From a bacterium (GTDB lineage Bacteria; CSSED10-310; JAFGSJ01): 51,032 nucleotides of DNA. The notes beneath the pieces are model-generated. The model was not told the origin of the DNA and searched no databases. It saw only the letters and a program-made list of their open reading frames with translations. The stretch spans positions 1 through 51,032 of the forward strand of contig JAFGSJ010000055.1 in the NCBI GenBank assembly GCA_016934675.1, written 5' to 3'. Positions 25,455 through 33,790 of this stretch are shown here, one piece after another (within the stretch, counting starts at the first letter, position 1; every line of letters starts with the position of its first letter). A program made the position numbers and the translations under genes.

Positions 25455-27488
25455 ATGAGCCACTCGAATCTTCATCGTTGGTTAAACCCGGCCCTGATCA
25501 TCATCATTGCCCTGGTTATGGGCGGCTTTATGGTCCTGCTGAGCGTGATCGAGATGCAATACGGACAAAAATTGATCCGCGATCTGGTGTTCGAGAAAGG
25601 GATAGTGCTTCTGGACCAGATCGAGCAGAGTGGTTCACTGGCTGTGCGGGCCGGGGAACAAGTCGAACACGAACTGGAAGAAAGACTGCTGACCGCGGCT
25701 CTGGCTGTGGCCCAACTCGAACATTCCCAAACGATCGACCAGTTGACCCTTCAGGCCCTGGCAACGCAATTCCGGCTCAAAACAGTGCACCTGGTGGGAG
25801 CGAACGGTAAAATAGAAATGACGAACCAGCCGGCAGACCATTTTGACTCGATGACCGGAGGTGATTTTCAAGCCATGTTTTCAGACCTTTTTGCCGGGAC
25901 CACTGAAAAGATGGTTGTGGGACTGCATATGTCATCGAATCAGGAAGGTTTGCGCTACTCGGCTGCGGTCCGCCGGCTTCGAGCAGGAATTGTCGTGGTG
26001 AGTATCGATGCCGCAGTCCTGACAAAGTTCCGCCGATCTTTTGGATTGGGACGGTTGGTCCGCGATGCGGCCACTTTACCGGGCGTACAATACGTGGTCA
26101 TACAAGACAAGATGGGCATAGTTGCATCAAGCAGTGGTGTCCAAGAGTTGCTGGCCATTGAAGCAGACCCTTTTCTCGAGCAGGTACTCTCGAGCGGTCA
26201 AGCCCATTTTCGCGAATCCCGCTTCGAAGGAGATGAAGTGTTCGAGGTGGTCCGAGCAATGAACGTATCCCCTCTTCTGTCCGGGCTGGTCCGGATAGCA
26301 TTCGGGGCACGGGAAATAAGAACTTTGGAACACAAGTCCAACCGCCGCCTGCTGGTTACCTTTCTGGTTCTTTTTTCCATATTGACCCTGGCCACCTATT
26401 CCCTGGTCATTTACCATAATCTGAGTGTTACCCGCCAGGCCCGTGACGAGATAGCCAATCTATCGGACGCAATCCTACGGGATATGGCCGATGCCGTTCT
26501 GGTCGTGGAGCCGGATCGTCGGATTAAGCTGTTCAACCAGCAAGCCCAAATCTTATGCGGTGGTCAACTCGAAACCCTGCCGGACAGCCTGGTAGCAATA
26601 TATGATCGTCTCGTTCAAAGCAGTATTAACCAGGTGACCGGGATTGATATGCTCGACCGGAACGGTCTGATGCGGACCATAATCGTGTCTGCTTCAACCC
26701 TGTCATTTTCAGAAGAGACCGGTCCCCTGACTGTTTTTCTGTGTCATGATATTACCGAAGAACAGAAACTGCAGCGACAGGTCCGGGAAAATGAAAAGAC
26801 AGTGGCCATGGGTAAACTGGCCGCCGCCGTAGCCCATGAAATCAGGAATCCGCTCAATGCAATCGGAATGGCGGTGCAGAGGCTCAAAACAATAGTCACC
26901 ACACCCTCGGGTCATGACCATGCCACAAACTTGCTTAATATTGTTTCCGAAGAAATAGGTCGTCTCGATGGGATTATCACCCAGTTCCTCAAATTCGCTC
27001 GGGCACCCGTGATCGCGCCTCAACGGGCCGATCTGGCCCGAACTGTGCAAAGGGCTGTTGATGAGATCAAAACACTGGCCCAATCGCATGGGATCACCGT
27101 GACCAGCACCGGTCCGGCCGAATGTCTGCTTGATTTTGACGAACAACAACTCTTCCAGGTATGCCTGAATGTCTTGACCAATGCCGTTGATGCCTGTCAT
27201 GAGCAGGGAGCACCGGGACCACATCAGATCAGGGTAACAATAGTAGAAACCGACCTGAAAGTCGCCATCCGTATCTCTGATACGGGACGGGGCATGGATA
27301 AAGCAGAACTGGATCGCGTGTTCGATCTGTATTATACAACCAAGGACAGAGGGACTGGATTGGGATTGCCCATTGCCCTGAACATCGTCCAGGCCCATCA
27401 CGGCACGCTCGAAATCGATAGCGAGGTCAATCGGGGCACCACGGTCACGATTACTCTGTCCAGGGGGACAACTGATCATGAAGGGTAA
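25455..27488 (+). CDS. Membrane sensor histidine kinase (NtrB-like partner of the adjacent NtrC-type regulator)
   Basis: A 677-residue kinase. Membrane segments at about residues 13-36 (ALIIIIALVMGGFMVLLSVI) and 300-320 (LLVTFLVLFSILTLATYSLV) enclose a periplasmic sensor region of some 260 residues. A PAS-like segment (LSDAILRDMADAVLVVEPDR) precedes the HisKA dimerisation helix with phosphoacceptor H461 in VAHEIRNPLN. The ATPase domain has an N-box (LTNAVDACHE) and G boxes (ISDTGRGMD, DRGTGLGLPIA). It overlaps the downstream regulator gene by 11 nt, so kinase and regulator are translationally coupled. The signal sensed is unknown. Confidence 0.9.
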   Translation: MSHSNLHRWLNPALIIIIALVMGGFMVLLSVIEMQYGQKLIRDLVFEKGIVLLDQIEQSGSLAVRAGEQVEHELEERLLTAALAVAQLEHSQTIDQLTLQALATQFRLKTVHLVGANGKIEMTNQPADHFDSMTGGDFQAMFSDLFAGTTEKMVVGLHMSSNQEGLRYSAAVRRLRAGIVVVSIDAAVLTKFRRSFGLGRLVRDAATLPGVQYVVIQDKMGIVASSSGVQELLAIEADPFLEQVLSSGQAHFRESRFEGDEVFEVVRAMNVSPLLSGLVRIAFGAREIRTLEHKSNRRLLVTFLVLFSILTLATYSLVIYHNLSVTRQARDEIANLSDAILRDMADAVLVVEPDRRIKLFNQQAQILCGGQLETLPDSLVAIYDRLVQSSINQVTGIDMLDRNGLMRTIIVSASTLSFSEETGPLTVFLCHDITEEQKLQRQVRENEKTVAMGKLAAAVAHEIRNPLNAIGMAVQRLKTIVTTPSGHDHATNLLNIVSEEIGRLDGIITQFLKFARAPVIAPQRADLARTVQRAVDEIKTLAQSHGITVTSTGPAECLLDFDEQQLFQVCLNVLTNAVDACHEQGAPGPHQIRVTIVETDLKVAIRISDTGRGMDKAELDRVFDLYYTTKDRGTGLGLPIALNIVQAHHGTLEIDSEVNRGTTVTITLSRGTTDHEG

Positions 27489-28860
27489 AATTCTGGTTGT
27501 GGATGACGAAAAAAACCAGCGCATTCTCGTTGCCGATTTCCTGAAAGAACTGGGTCATGAGATCGTAACGGCTGAGAATGGCGAACAGGCGTGCGAACTG
27601 ATCGAAAAACAGGCTTTTAATCTGGTTATTTCCGACTATAAAATGAAAAACATCGACGGCATCGCCGTGTTGCGGGCCGTAAAGGAACATAACCCGTCCA
27701 TTGGCGTTATCCTCATCTCCGCTTTTGGGACAGTCGAAACTGCGGTCGAAGCCATGAAAGCCGGAGCAGATGATTTTTTGGTCAAACCGATCAATCTCGA
27801 GCAATTGTCCACCTATATCCAGAAATCTTTGGCCCATCATGCCCTGGTCAGGGAAAATCGTGAATTGAAGACCAGGCTGGCGGAACGCTTTCGCCTGGAC
27901 AACATCATCGGCGAGAGCGGGACCATGCAGGAGGTCATCAATCTGGCCGGTCGGGCCGCGGCAAGCACGGCGACCATCCTGATCAGGGGTGAAAGTGGGA
28001 CCGGAAAAGGACTCCTGGCCCAGGCTATCCATTATGCCAGTGACCGTGCCCAGGCACCCTTTCTCGAGATTAATTGCGCCGCCTTGTCTCCCGGTCTTCT
28101 GGAAAGTGAACTTTTCGGCCATGAAAAGGGGGCTTTTACCGGGGCAGACCGGCTCCATCAAGGTAAATTTGAAATGGCCCATCGGGGCACATTGTTCCTG
28201 GATGAAGTCGGCGATCTCCCCCCTGATGTCCAGATCAAACTCTTGAATGTCATTCAGAGCAAGTCCTTGATGCGCGTCGGCGGAAATACCAAAATCCAGA
28301 CCGACGTCCGGCTCGTGGCCGCGACCCATCGCGATCTCGAACAGATGATTAAAGACAGAACATTCAGAGAAGACCTCTATTTCAGACTCAATGTGGTCGC
28401 ATTGCTGATCCCGCCGCTCCGTGAAAGAAAGAGCGATATTCCCCTGCTGATCGACCACCTGTTGCATAAACACGCTCATCAGAACAAGAAATATATTCAG
28501 GGTCTGACCCGTGAAGCACTCGATCTGCTGATCACCTATGATTATCCGGGTAATGTCCGTGAACTGGAAAACGCCATCATGCGGGCTGTGGTCCTGGCCA
28601 GAGATACGGTCATTACCCCGGCTGACCTGCCTCCAACCCTGCATGCTCTCGAAGACCGGACCGAAACGATCGAGCCGACTCCGGGAAAACAAACCCTGAC
28701 CGAGAGGGTCGAACGGCTCGAAAAACAATTGATCAGCCAGGCCTTACGCCAAAACCGGGGAATACAGACCCAGGCTGCCCTCATGCTTGGGATCAATGAA
28801 CGGAATCTGCGCTACAAGATGCGGAAATATGGACTGTCTGCAGAAATGTTTAAAGACTAG
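27478..28860 (+). CDS. NtrC-family sigma-54-dependent response regulator
   Basis: A 460-residue transcription activator. The receiver domain (1-120) has phosphoacceptor D53 in LVISDYKM and the K in VKPIN. The AAA+ domain spans about 140-380: Walker A GESGTGKG at 171-178 (G rather than the more common E after the lysine), the sigma-54-contacting GAFTGA loop at 218-223, Walker B TLFLDEVGDL, and an arginine-finger region FRLNVVALLIPPLRER. A Fis-type HTH (QAALMLGINERNLRYKMRKY) closes the protein. Two RpoN-type promoters in this window (9032-9050 and 40087-40103) are possible but unproven targets. Confidence 0.93.
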   Translation: MKGKILVVDDEKNQRILVADFLKELGHEIVTAENGEQACELIEKQAFNLVISDYKMKNIDGIAVLRAVKEHNPSIGVILISAFGTVETAVEAMKAGADDFLVKPINLEQLSTYIQKSLAHHALVRENRELKTRLAERFRLDNIIGESGTMQEVINLAGRAAASTATILIRGESGTGKGLLAQAIHYASDRAQAPFLEINCAALSPGLLESELFGHEKGAFTGADRLHQGKFEMAHRGTLFLDEVGDLPPDVQIKLLNVIQSKSLMRVGGNTKIQTDVRLVAATHRDLEQMIKDRTFREDLYFRLNVVALLIPPLRERKSDIPLLIDHLLHKHAHQNKKYIQGLTREALDLLITYDYPGNVRELENAIMRAVVLARDTVITPADLPPTLHALEDRTETIEPTPGKQTLTERVERLEKQLISQALRQNRGIQTQAALMLGINERNLRYKMRKYGLSAEMFKD

Positions 28861-28899
28861 ATTTCGATAACAACATGATGCAGGATCATTGAACAGACA

Positions 28900-30507
28900 A
28901 TGGATCTGAACACGACCAAATACGTATCAAGGACTGGTCTTATTCTTTTTTTAGTGTCGTTGACCATACTGGTCATCGCTAGTATACCAGCCCTGACTTC
29001 GCTTTTCGTATCGGATGATTTCATCCTGGTCGAAGCCGTTAAAAACCGAGGTCCCTGGGGTATTCTCGTGCAGTCCGAAGGGGGCTTCTTCAGGCCCCTG
29101 GTCAGTGCCAGCCTGTACCTCGATTATTCGTGCTGGCATCTCGATCCACTCGGCTATCACCTGACCAACCTGATCGTGCATGTTCTGAATTCACTACTAC
29201 TGTGCATTATCATCCTTCAATTATTGACCGTTTTCCCCGGCTCCAATGCCGCCCGTTCACTGTTAGCCATGCTCGGCGCATCTCTCTTTCTATGCCTGCC
29301 CAGCCATAGTGAAACCATTTTCTGGATATCTGCGAGACCGGACCTGCTGGCAACCACCTTCTTTCTGGCCGCCTGGTCCTGTTATTTTATGTCGAGCATT
29401 GTGGACTGCCCCCGATATTCTTGGTCTCTCTGTTCATGTATCTTTTTCGGATTGGCCCTGGCTTCCAAGGAATCAGTCCTGTTCTTTCCGGGCCTGGTCC
29501 TGGCCTGTGAATTTTTTTTGAGCCGGATGAAGGGAAGGCAATATTGCCCCTCAAACAAAGGATTGCTCCTTGTTCTGGGATATATCCTGATCGAGGCATT
29601 CTATTTCGTTATTCGATTCCATAACACCGGCACGATCATCGGCGGTTATGGAACTGATGTTCACCTAGCCCTGTCTCCGGTCCAATTGCTGAAAAATGCC
29701 TTGTCCTTCTGTTCCAGAACTGTGTTACCCGCCCTGCCCGGCAAGTTGACTGTCCCTCTTTTATTTCTTGGTTTACTTGTGATAATCGGTAGCCTCTTCC
29801 TCACCAGAAAAGTAAAAATGAATTATATTCACACTCCGATCTGGCTACTGATCGTCTCTTTTTTTCTTTCGTTAATACCAGTTTTTACTTTAGGCGTCTC
29901 GAAAATTGACAGTCAGGGTGAACGCTTTCTCTACCTCCCTTCCGTCTTCGCTCTTTGTCTCCTGGTCGTCCTCGGTGATCATATTTTGAAAAAGCCTCGT
30001 AAACTCATTATTGCCGCGATATTCATGATCATCGCCTCCATATTCCCGCTCCATATGAATGCCCGAAACTGGGAGCGGGCCGGCATGGTCTGTAAGGACC
30101 TGATCGCCGATCTGCAGGCGTTGCACGACCATCATATAGTATGTCTGGCCAACCTGCCCGATAACCTGCGTGGGGCCTATATCTTTCGCAACGGTCTGGA
30201 TCAGGCCCTGAAACTCTTCTCAGGTCCGGAAGCCCCTGTCTCGGTTTCAATCCTGTCCTGGCAAACCCTGCTGACCCAACGGGATAAACCACATCTCATA
30301 ATACATAATCAGGGGATCGAGTTGGTCCTCACCCATCCAGGTCAATACTTCCATACAACCGTATCCACACCTGGGCCGGCCTGTCAGGATTATCAGGCCC
30401 ATCTCAAGGCACCAAACCGACTCTTCATTCATTATGACCGCGGTTGCCTTTCTCACCCACTGCTCATATTTTCTGATGGTCGACTCTTCGACTTGTTTAA
30501 ACAATAG
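28900..30507 (+). CDS. Multi-pass membrane protein, GT-C glycosyltransferase-like
   Basis: A 535-residue membrane protein with about ten hydrophobic segments. The first extracytoplasmic loop has the SDDF motif (VSDDFILVEAV) where GT-C enzymes carry their catalytic acidic residues, followed by GFFRPLVSASLYLDYSCW and LGYHLTNLIVHVLNSLLL, a pattern seen in TMTC/PMT-related bacterial membrane proteins. A soluble C-terminal part of about 130 residues follows (from NARNWERAG). Likely adds a lipid-linked sugar in the periplasm; acceptor unknown. It is 40 nt downstream of the NtrC-type gene. Confidence 0.75.
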   Translation: MDLNTTKYVSRTGLILFLVSLTILVIASIPALTSLFVSDDFILVEAVKNRGPWGILVQSEGGFFRPLVSASLYLDYSCWHLDPLGYHLTNLIVHVLNSLLLCIIILQLLTVFPGSNAARSLLAMLGASLFLCLPSHSETIFWISARPDLLATTFFLAAWSCYFMSSIVDCPRYSWSLCSCIFFGLALASKESVLFFPGLVLACEFFLSRMKGRQYCPSNKGLLLVLGYILIEAFYFVIRFHNTGTIIGGYGTDVHLALSPVQLLKNALSFCSRTVLPALPGKLTVPLLFLGLLVIIGSLFLTRKVKMNYIHTPIWLLIVSFFLSLIPVFTLGVSKIDSQGERFLYLPSVFALCLLVVLGDHILKKPRKLIIAAIFMIIASIFPLHMNARNWERAGMVCKDLIADLQALHDHHIVCLANLPDNLRGAYIFRNGLDQALKLFSGPEAPVSVSILSWQTLLTQRDKPHLIIHNQGIELVLTHPGQYFHTTVSTPGPACQDYQAHLKAPNRLFIHYDRGCLSHPLLIFSDGRLFDLFKQ

Positions 30508-31155
30508 AAAAGAGAGAAGGAGGGACATTCTACATTCTACAAATCAATATTTTCTACTCGAAATGAACAGTTGTGCTTATTTCTTAAGTAAAATTTTCAG
30601 GTAGTCAGATATGAAGCGTGATGTTGATCGACTCTCGGCTCAGCAATTACTCGAGACGCGTCAATTGTAGTGGAACGAGTGTTTTTCCGGGTTTCTGGGG
30701 ATTGCGATTCAGAAACTTCAGCATTTGGACAAGCCTGAACCGGTTCTTTCTGATTTATGACAGGTATTTTAAAACACAGGCGCATTGATTTGTGTGGAGC
30801 CAGATAATGTTAGGCAATGATCATTACCAGCAGAAATACCATGAATTTGATGGTTTTTACACCATAACGACGGTTCCGCTATTTCTGGTAGAAGGTACAA
30901 AGATTTGACTGTCCCCTATTTCCCATCGCAAGCAAAGCGGCACAGGGCAGGAGCAGCACAAAATAACGTTCCCGGAAATAGAACTCGGGACAGATCGAGA
31001 GCAGTGAAGAGACGGTCAGCACCACCAGGAACAACCGTCTCTGACCAGACAGGCTTTTGCTCAGGAGCATGATGCTTCCGAGGTCGATCAGAATCCACTT
31101 GCATGTCCCTTATGATCCTTATTTTCTTAAAAGTGACAAATTGGAGGTAAGAACG
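30508..31155. other. Gene-free region before the PAS kinase
   Basis: No intact gene is seen. Nucleotides ~30879-31108 on the minus strand retain the remnant of a GT-C membrane protein (listed separately). The rest shows only short chance ORFs. Confidence 0.55.
30879..31108 (-). pseudogene. Remnant of a PMT/GT39-type membrane glycosyltransferase
   Basis: The minus-strand frame reads about 75 residues from a stop near 31109 to 30879. It contains CKWILIDLGSIMLLSKS, then VVLTVSSLLSICPEFYFRER and YFVLLLPCAALLAM. The CPxFYFRxxYFVLLLP signature is the C-terminal transmembrane region of PMT/RgtA-like glycosyltransferases. Nothing of the remaining ~400 residues is present upstream or downstream, so it is read as a decayed gene. 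The other minus-strand ORF at 30916-31104 is a shadow of this one. Confidence 0.55.
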
Positions 31156-31184
31156 ATGACAACGCAGACGATTTACACTATAAT
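31156..31184 (+). promoter_or_regulatory. Sigma-70-type promoter for the PAS kinase operon
   Basis: ATGACA (31156-31161; 5 of 6), 17 nt, then perfect TATAAT (31179-31184). A second TATAAT lies at 31191-31196. The leader to the kinase gene would be about 135 nt. Confidence 0.65.
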
Positions 31185-31325
31185 ATAGAATATAATATGA
31201 TAGTAATTGATAGAAGGAAAAGGATGTCCAATGTTAGTATCCGTTCATTGGGGCGTTTTTAGATCGTCTCGAGGATGGAAAATGAATTGAATGGTGTTGT
31301 CGTTCATGACGAATAGTGGCCGAAA

Positions 31326-32933
31326 GTGAAGCATATGGAAAAACAGACAAACGGATCATCATCAGATTTACTTCCTTCCGACGAATGCTTTCAGAAAGCC
31401 CGTCGGATGTTGGACGATACGCCTCAATTACTGGACCATATCATGAAATCGATGGGTGACGGGCTTAGCATTCAGGACCGGAACATGCGGATCGTGTATC
31501 AGAACAAGTTCATGGAAGACACCTTCGGGGCGCATATTGGGAAGTACTGCTATAGGATTTATGAAAAACGTGATCATGTCTGTGTGGGCTGCCCGATCGT
31601 CGAGTCTTTTCGGACCGGTAATGTGACCAAAGCGTTGCGTGTTGGGATTGCCAAGGACGGGACCCCTTATCGTTTCGAGAATATTGCTTCATTGTTGCGT
31701 AACAATCAGGGTGAAATAGTAGCGGGAATCGAATTGTGTCGAATTGTAGAGGACCGGGAGCGGGCGATCGACGAATTGAAATCAACGATGGAGCAGTTGA
31801 ACCAGCGTTATCTTGAGCTGCAGCAGGCTGAAACCGCTCTACGCGAGAGCGAATCTCGCCTGAAGGACATTGCCCTGAGTACCAGTGACTGGTTTTGGGA
31901 GGTTGATACCGAATGGCGCTATACTTACTGCAGTGATGGAGTTCAGCGGATACTCGGTTGTCACCCAGATGAACTGATTGGTAAAACACCTTTTGACTTC
32001 ATGCCCCCGGAAGAGGCGAAAGCAATCCGTGAGATGTTTAACCAGCTTGCCACGAAAAAGAAACCGATCGAAAATTTTGAAAACCTGAACATAAGTACAA
32101 AAGGTCAACGAGTCTATCTGTTGACGAACGGTTTAGCCATACTCGATCAAAATGGAAATCTTCTTGGGTATCGGGGGGCTGATCAGGATATAACCCGACG
32201 TAAGCGGATGGAAGACGATCAACGGAAACTCATGGATGAACTCAAGCGATCCAATGCCGAATTGGAGCAGTATGCCTTCGTGACATCACATGATCTTCAG
32301 GAACCTTTGCGTAAGATCGGCAGTTATTTGGAACTACTATCTTATCGTTATAACGAGCAATTGGACCAGGATGCTCGTGAGTTTATCGAGTACGCCGTGG
32401 ATGGTGCTCAGCGGATGAAGATTATGATCAATGATCTGCTGATGTATTCCCGTTTGGGAAAGCGGGATATAGTCTTCACTCCCGTTGATATGAACAAAGT
32501 CTTTCAAAAAGTGTGTAACGACTTGGAAATAGCCATTCGTGAAAACAACGCGGTTATTTCCTGTGATCCGCTGCCGGTTGTAACGGCAGATGGTTCACAG
32601 CTCCATCAACTCTTCCGTAATCTCATCACCAACGCCATAAAGTACCATGGGCAGGAGCCGCCCCATATTCACATTTGGGCCGAGCGGCAGGAGCGGGCCT
32701 GGCAGTTTTGTATCAACGACAATGGCATCGGTATTGCTCCACGTTTTTTCGAAAAAATCTTTCATGTATTTCAGCGACTACACCCGGCGGGCCGGTATGA
32801 TGGCACCGGGATAGGTCTGGCGGTTTGTAAAAAGATTGTCGAGTTCCATGGTGGAAAAATCTGGTTGGCCTCAACTCCCGAACAGGGGAGTACTTTTTAT
32901 TTCACAATTCCGGATGCCAAGGAGGAAAGATAA
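31326..32933 (+). CDS. Soluble PAS-PAS sensor histidine kinase
   Basis: A 535-residue kinase with no membrane segment. The first PAS-like domain (~35-145) has a cysteine-bearing HVCVGCPIVES segment, which might sense redox or bind a cofactor. The second PAS (~180-295) includes DWFWEVDTEWRYTYCSDGV and ends in the PAC-like GYRGADQDITRRK. HisKA carries H322 in FVTSHDLQEPLRKI, and the ATPase domain has LITNAIKYH, INDNGIGIAPR and YDGTGIGLAVCKK. The HDLQEPLR form is typical of kinases paired with Rcp1-like receivers, as found immediately downstream. GTG at 31326 or ATG at 31335 could start it; neither has a strong ribosome site. Confidence 0.88.
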   Translation: MKHMEKQTNGSSSDLLPSDECFQKARRMLDDTPQLLDHIMKSMGDGLSIQDRNMRIVYQNKFMEDTFGAHIGKYCYRIYEKRDHVCVGCPIVESFRTGNVTKALRVGIAKDGTPYRFENIASLLRNNQGEIVAGIELCRIVEDRERAIDELKSTMEQLNQRYLELQQAETALRESESRLKDIALSTSDWFWEVDTEWRYTYCSDGVQRILGCHPDELIGKTPFDFMPPEEAKAIREMFNQLATKKKPIENFENLNISTKGQRVYLLTNGLAILDQNGNLLGYRGADQDITRRKRMEDDQRKLMDELKRSNAELEQYAFVTSHDLQEPLRKIGSYLELLSYRYNEQLDQDAREFIEYAVDGAQRMKIMINDLLMYSRLGKRDIVFTPVDMNKVFQKVCNDLEIAIRENNAVISCDPLPVVTADGSQLHQLFRNLITNAIKYHGQEPPHIHIWAERQERAWQFCINDNGIGIAPRFFEKIFHVFQRLHPAGRYDGTGIGLAVCKKIVEFHGGKIWLASTPEQGSTFYFTIPDAKEER

Positions 32934-33389
32934 ATGGATGCAAACCAAGCCCTTCAACCGATCCGTATTCTTATGGTGGATGATGATTCGGCTGATGTTC
33001 GATTGACTCGGGAAGCCTTGAAAAGTCAAAAAATACATATTGTTATGCATGATGTTGCCGATGGGATTGAAGCCATGGCCTTTTTACGAAAAGAAGGTGA
33101 GTACGCTGACATGGTCCGGCCCGATTTAATCCTGCTGGATTTGAACATGCCGCGCATGGACGGACGTGAAGTCCTGCACGAGTTAAAGAATGACCCGATC
33201 TTCAAACGCATTCCGGTTATTATTTTGACCACATCTGCCGGTGAGGAAGATATTCTGAACGCTTATGATATGAACGTAAACTGTTATATCACCAAGCCTG
33301 TGGGCTGGCAGCAGTTCAAGAAAGTGGTGGAACTTATCGAGGATTTCTGGCTGACGGTGGTCAAGCTTCCCAGGTGGTCGGACCCCTGA
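32934..33389 (+). CDS. Single-domain response regulator (Rcp1-like)
   Basis: A 151-residue stand-alone receiver, expected to take phosphate from the upstream kinase. It has the acidic pocket MVDDDSADVRL, phosphoacceptor D69 in LILLDLNMPRMDG, then ILTTSAGEEDI and the conserved lysine in YITKPVGWQQF. No output domain follows. The ATG abuts the stop of the kinase gene and is served by an AAGGAGGAAAG inside that gene's last codons, so the pair is tightly coupled. Confidence 0.93.
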   Translation: MDANQALQPIRILMVDDDSADVRLTREALKSQKIHIVMHDVADGIEAMAFLRKEGEYADMVRPDLILLDLNMPRMDGREVLHELKNDPIFKRIPVIILTTSAGEEDILNAYDMNVNCYITKPVGWQQFKKVVELIEDFWLTVVKLPRWSDP

Positions 33390-33421
33390 ACTGAAAGCAA
33401 GGGCTGTTTGAGACCTCATGA

Positions 33422-33787
33422 TCATGGCAGTTGTGACGCTATGATCGGTTTAATTTCTTCAACTGAGATCGGCTTGATCAGAAATGCTGCCGGTTTTAAC
33501 GCCATGGCCCGATCTTTGAGACTCTGTTCCTGAAAGCCGGTGGTAAAGATTATCAACGCTGACGAAAACTCGCGAATCTGCCTGGCAGCTTCGATGCCAT
33601 CCACTGTTCCCTTCAGATAGATATCCATCAATATAATCACGGGCTCATTCTTTCGGGACAGTTCGACCGCTTTGTTACCATCGGCGGCTATTCCACACAC
33701 AATAAAGCCTTCGCTTTCCATTTCCAGCTTCAAATTTAAGGCAATAAGAAATTCATCTTCAACAATGAGGACTTTGCCTTGAGTCAT
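33422..33787 (-). CDS. Single-domain response regulator
   Basis: A 121-residue receiver with VLIVEDEFLIALNLKLEMES at the start, phosphoacceptor D55 in IILMDIYLKGTVDG, and lysine in FLIKPIS. The EDEFLIA / MDIYLKG pattern is that of receivers used with HWE/HisKA_2-type kinases. It follows, by 3 nt, the multi-domain kinase gene that ends in exactly that kinase type. Transcribed leftward, convergent with the Rcp1-like gene. Confidence 0.92.
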   Translation of the reverse strand: MTQGKVLIVEDEFLIALNLKLEMESEGFIVCGIAADGNKAVELSRKNEPVIILMDIYLKGTVDGIEAARQIREFSSALIIFTTGFQEQSLKDRAMALKPAAFLIKPISVEEIKPIIASQLP

Positions 33788-33790
33788 GCT

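Noticed and set aside
30597..30785. Minus-strand ORF of 62 residues
   Set aside because: No ribosome site, no recognisable motif and low-complexity polar composition; judged chance.
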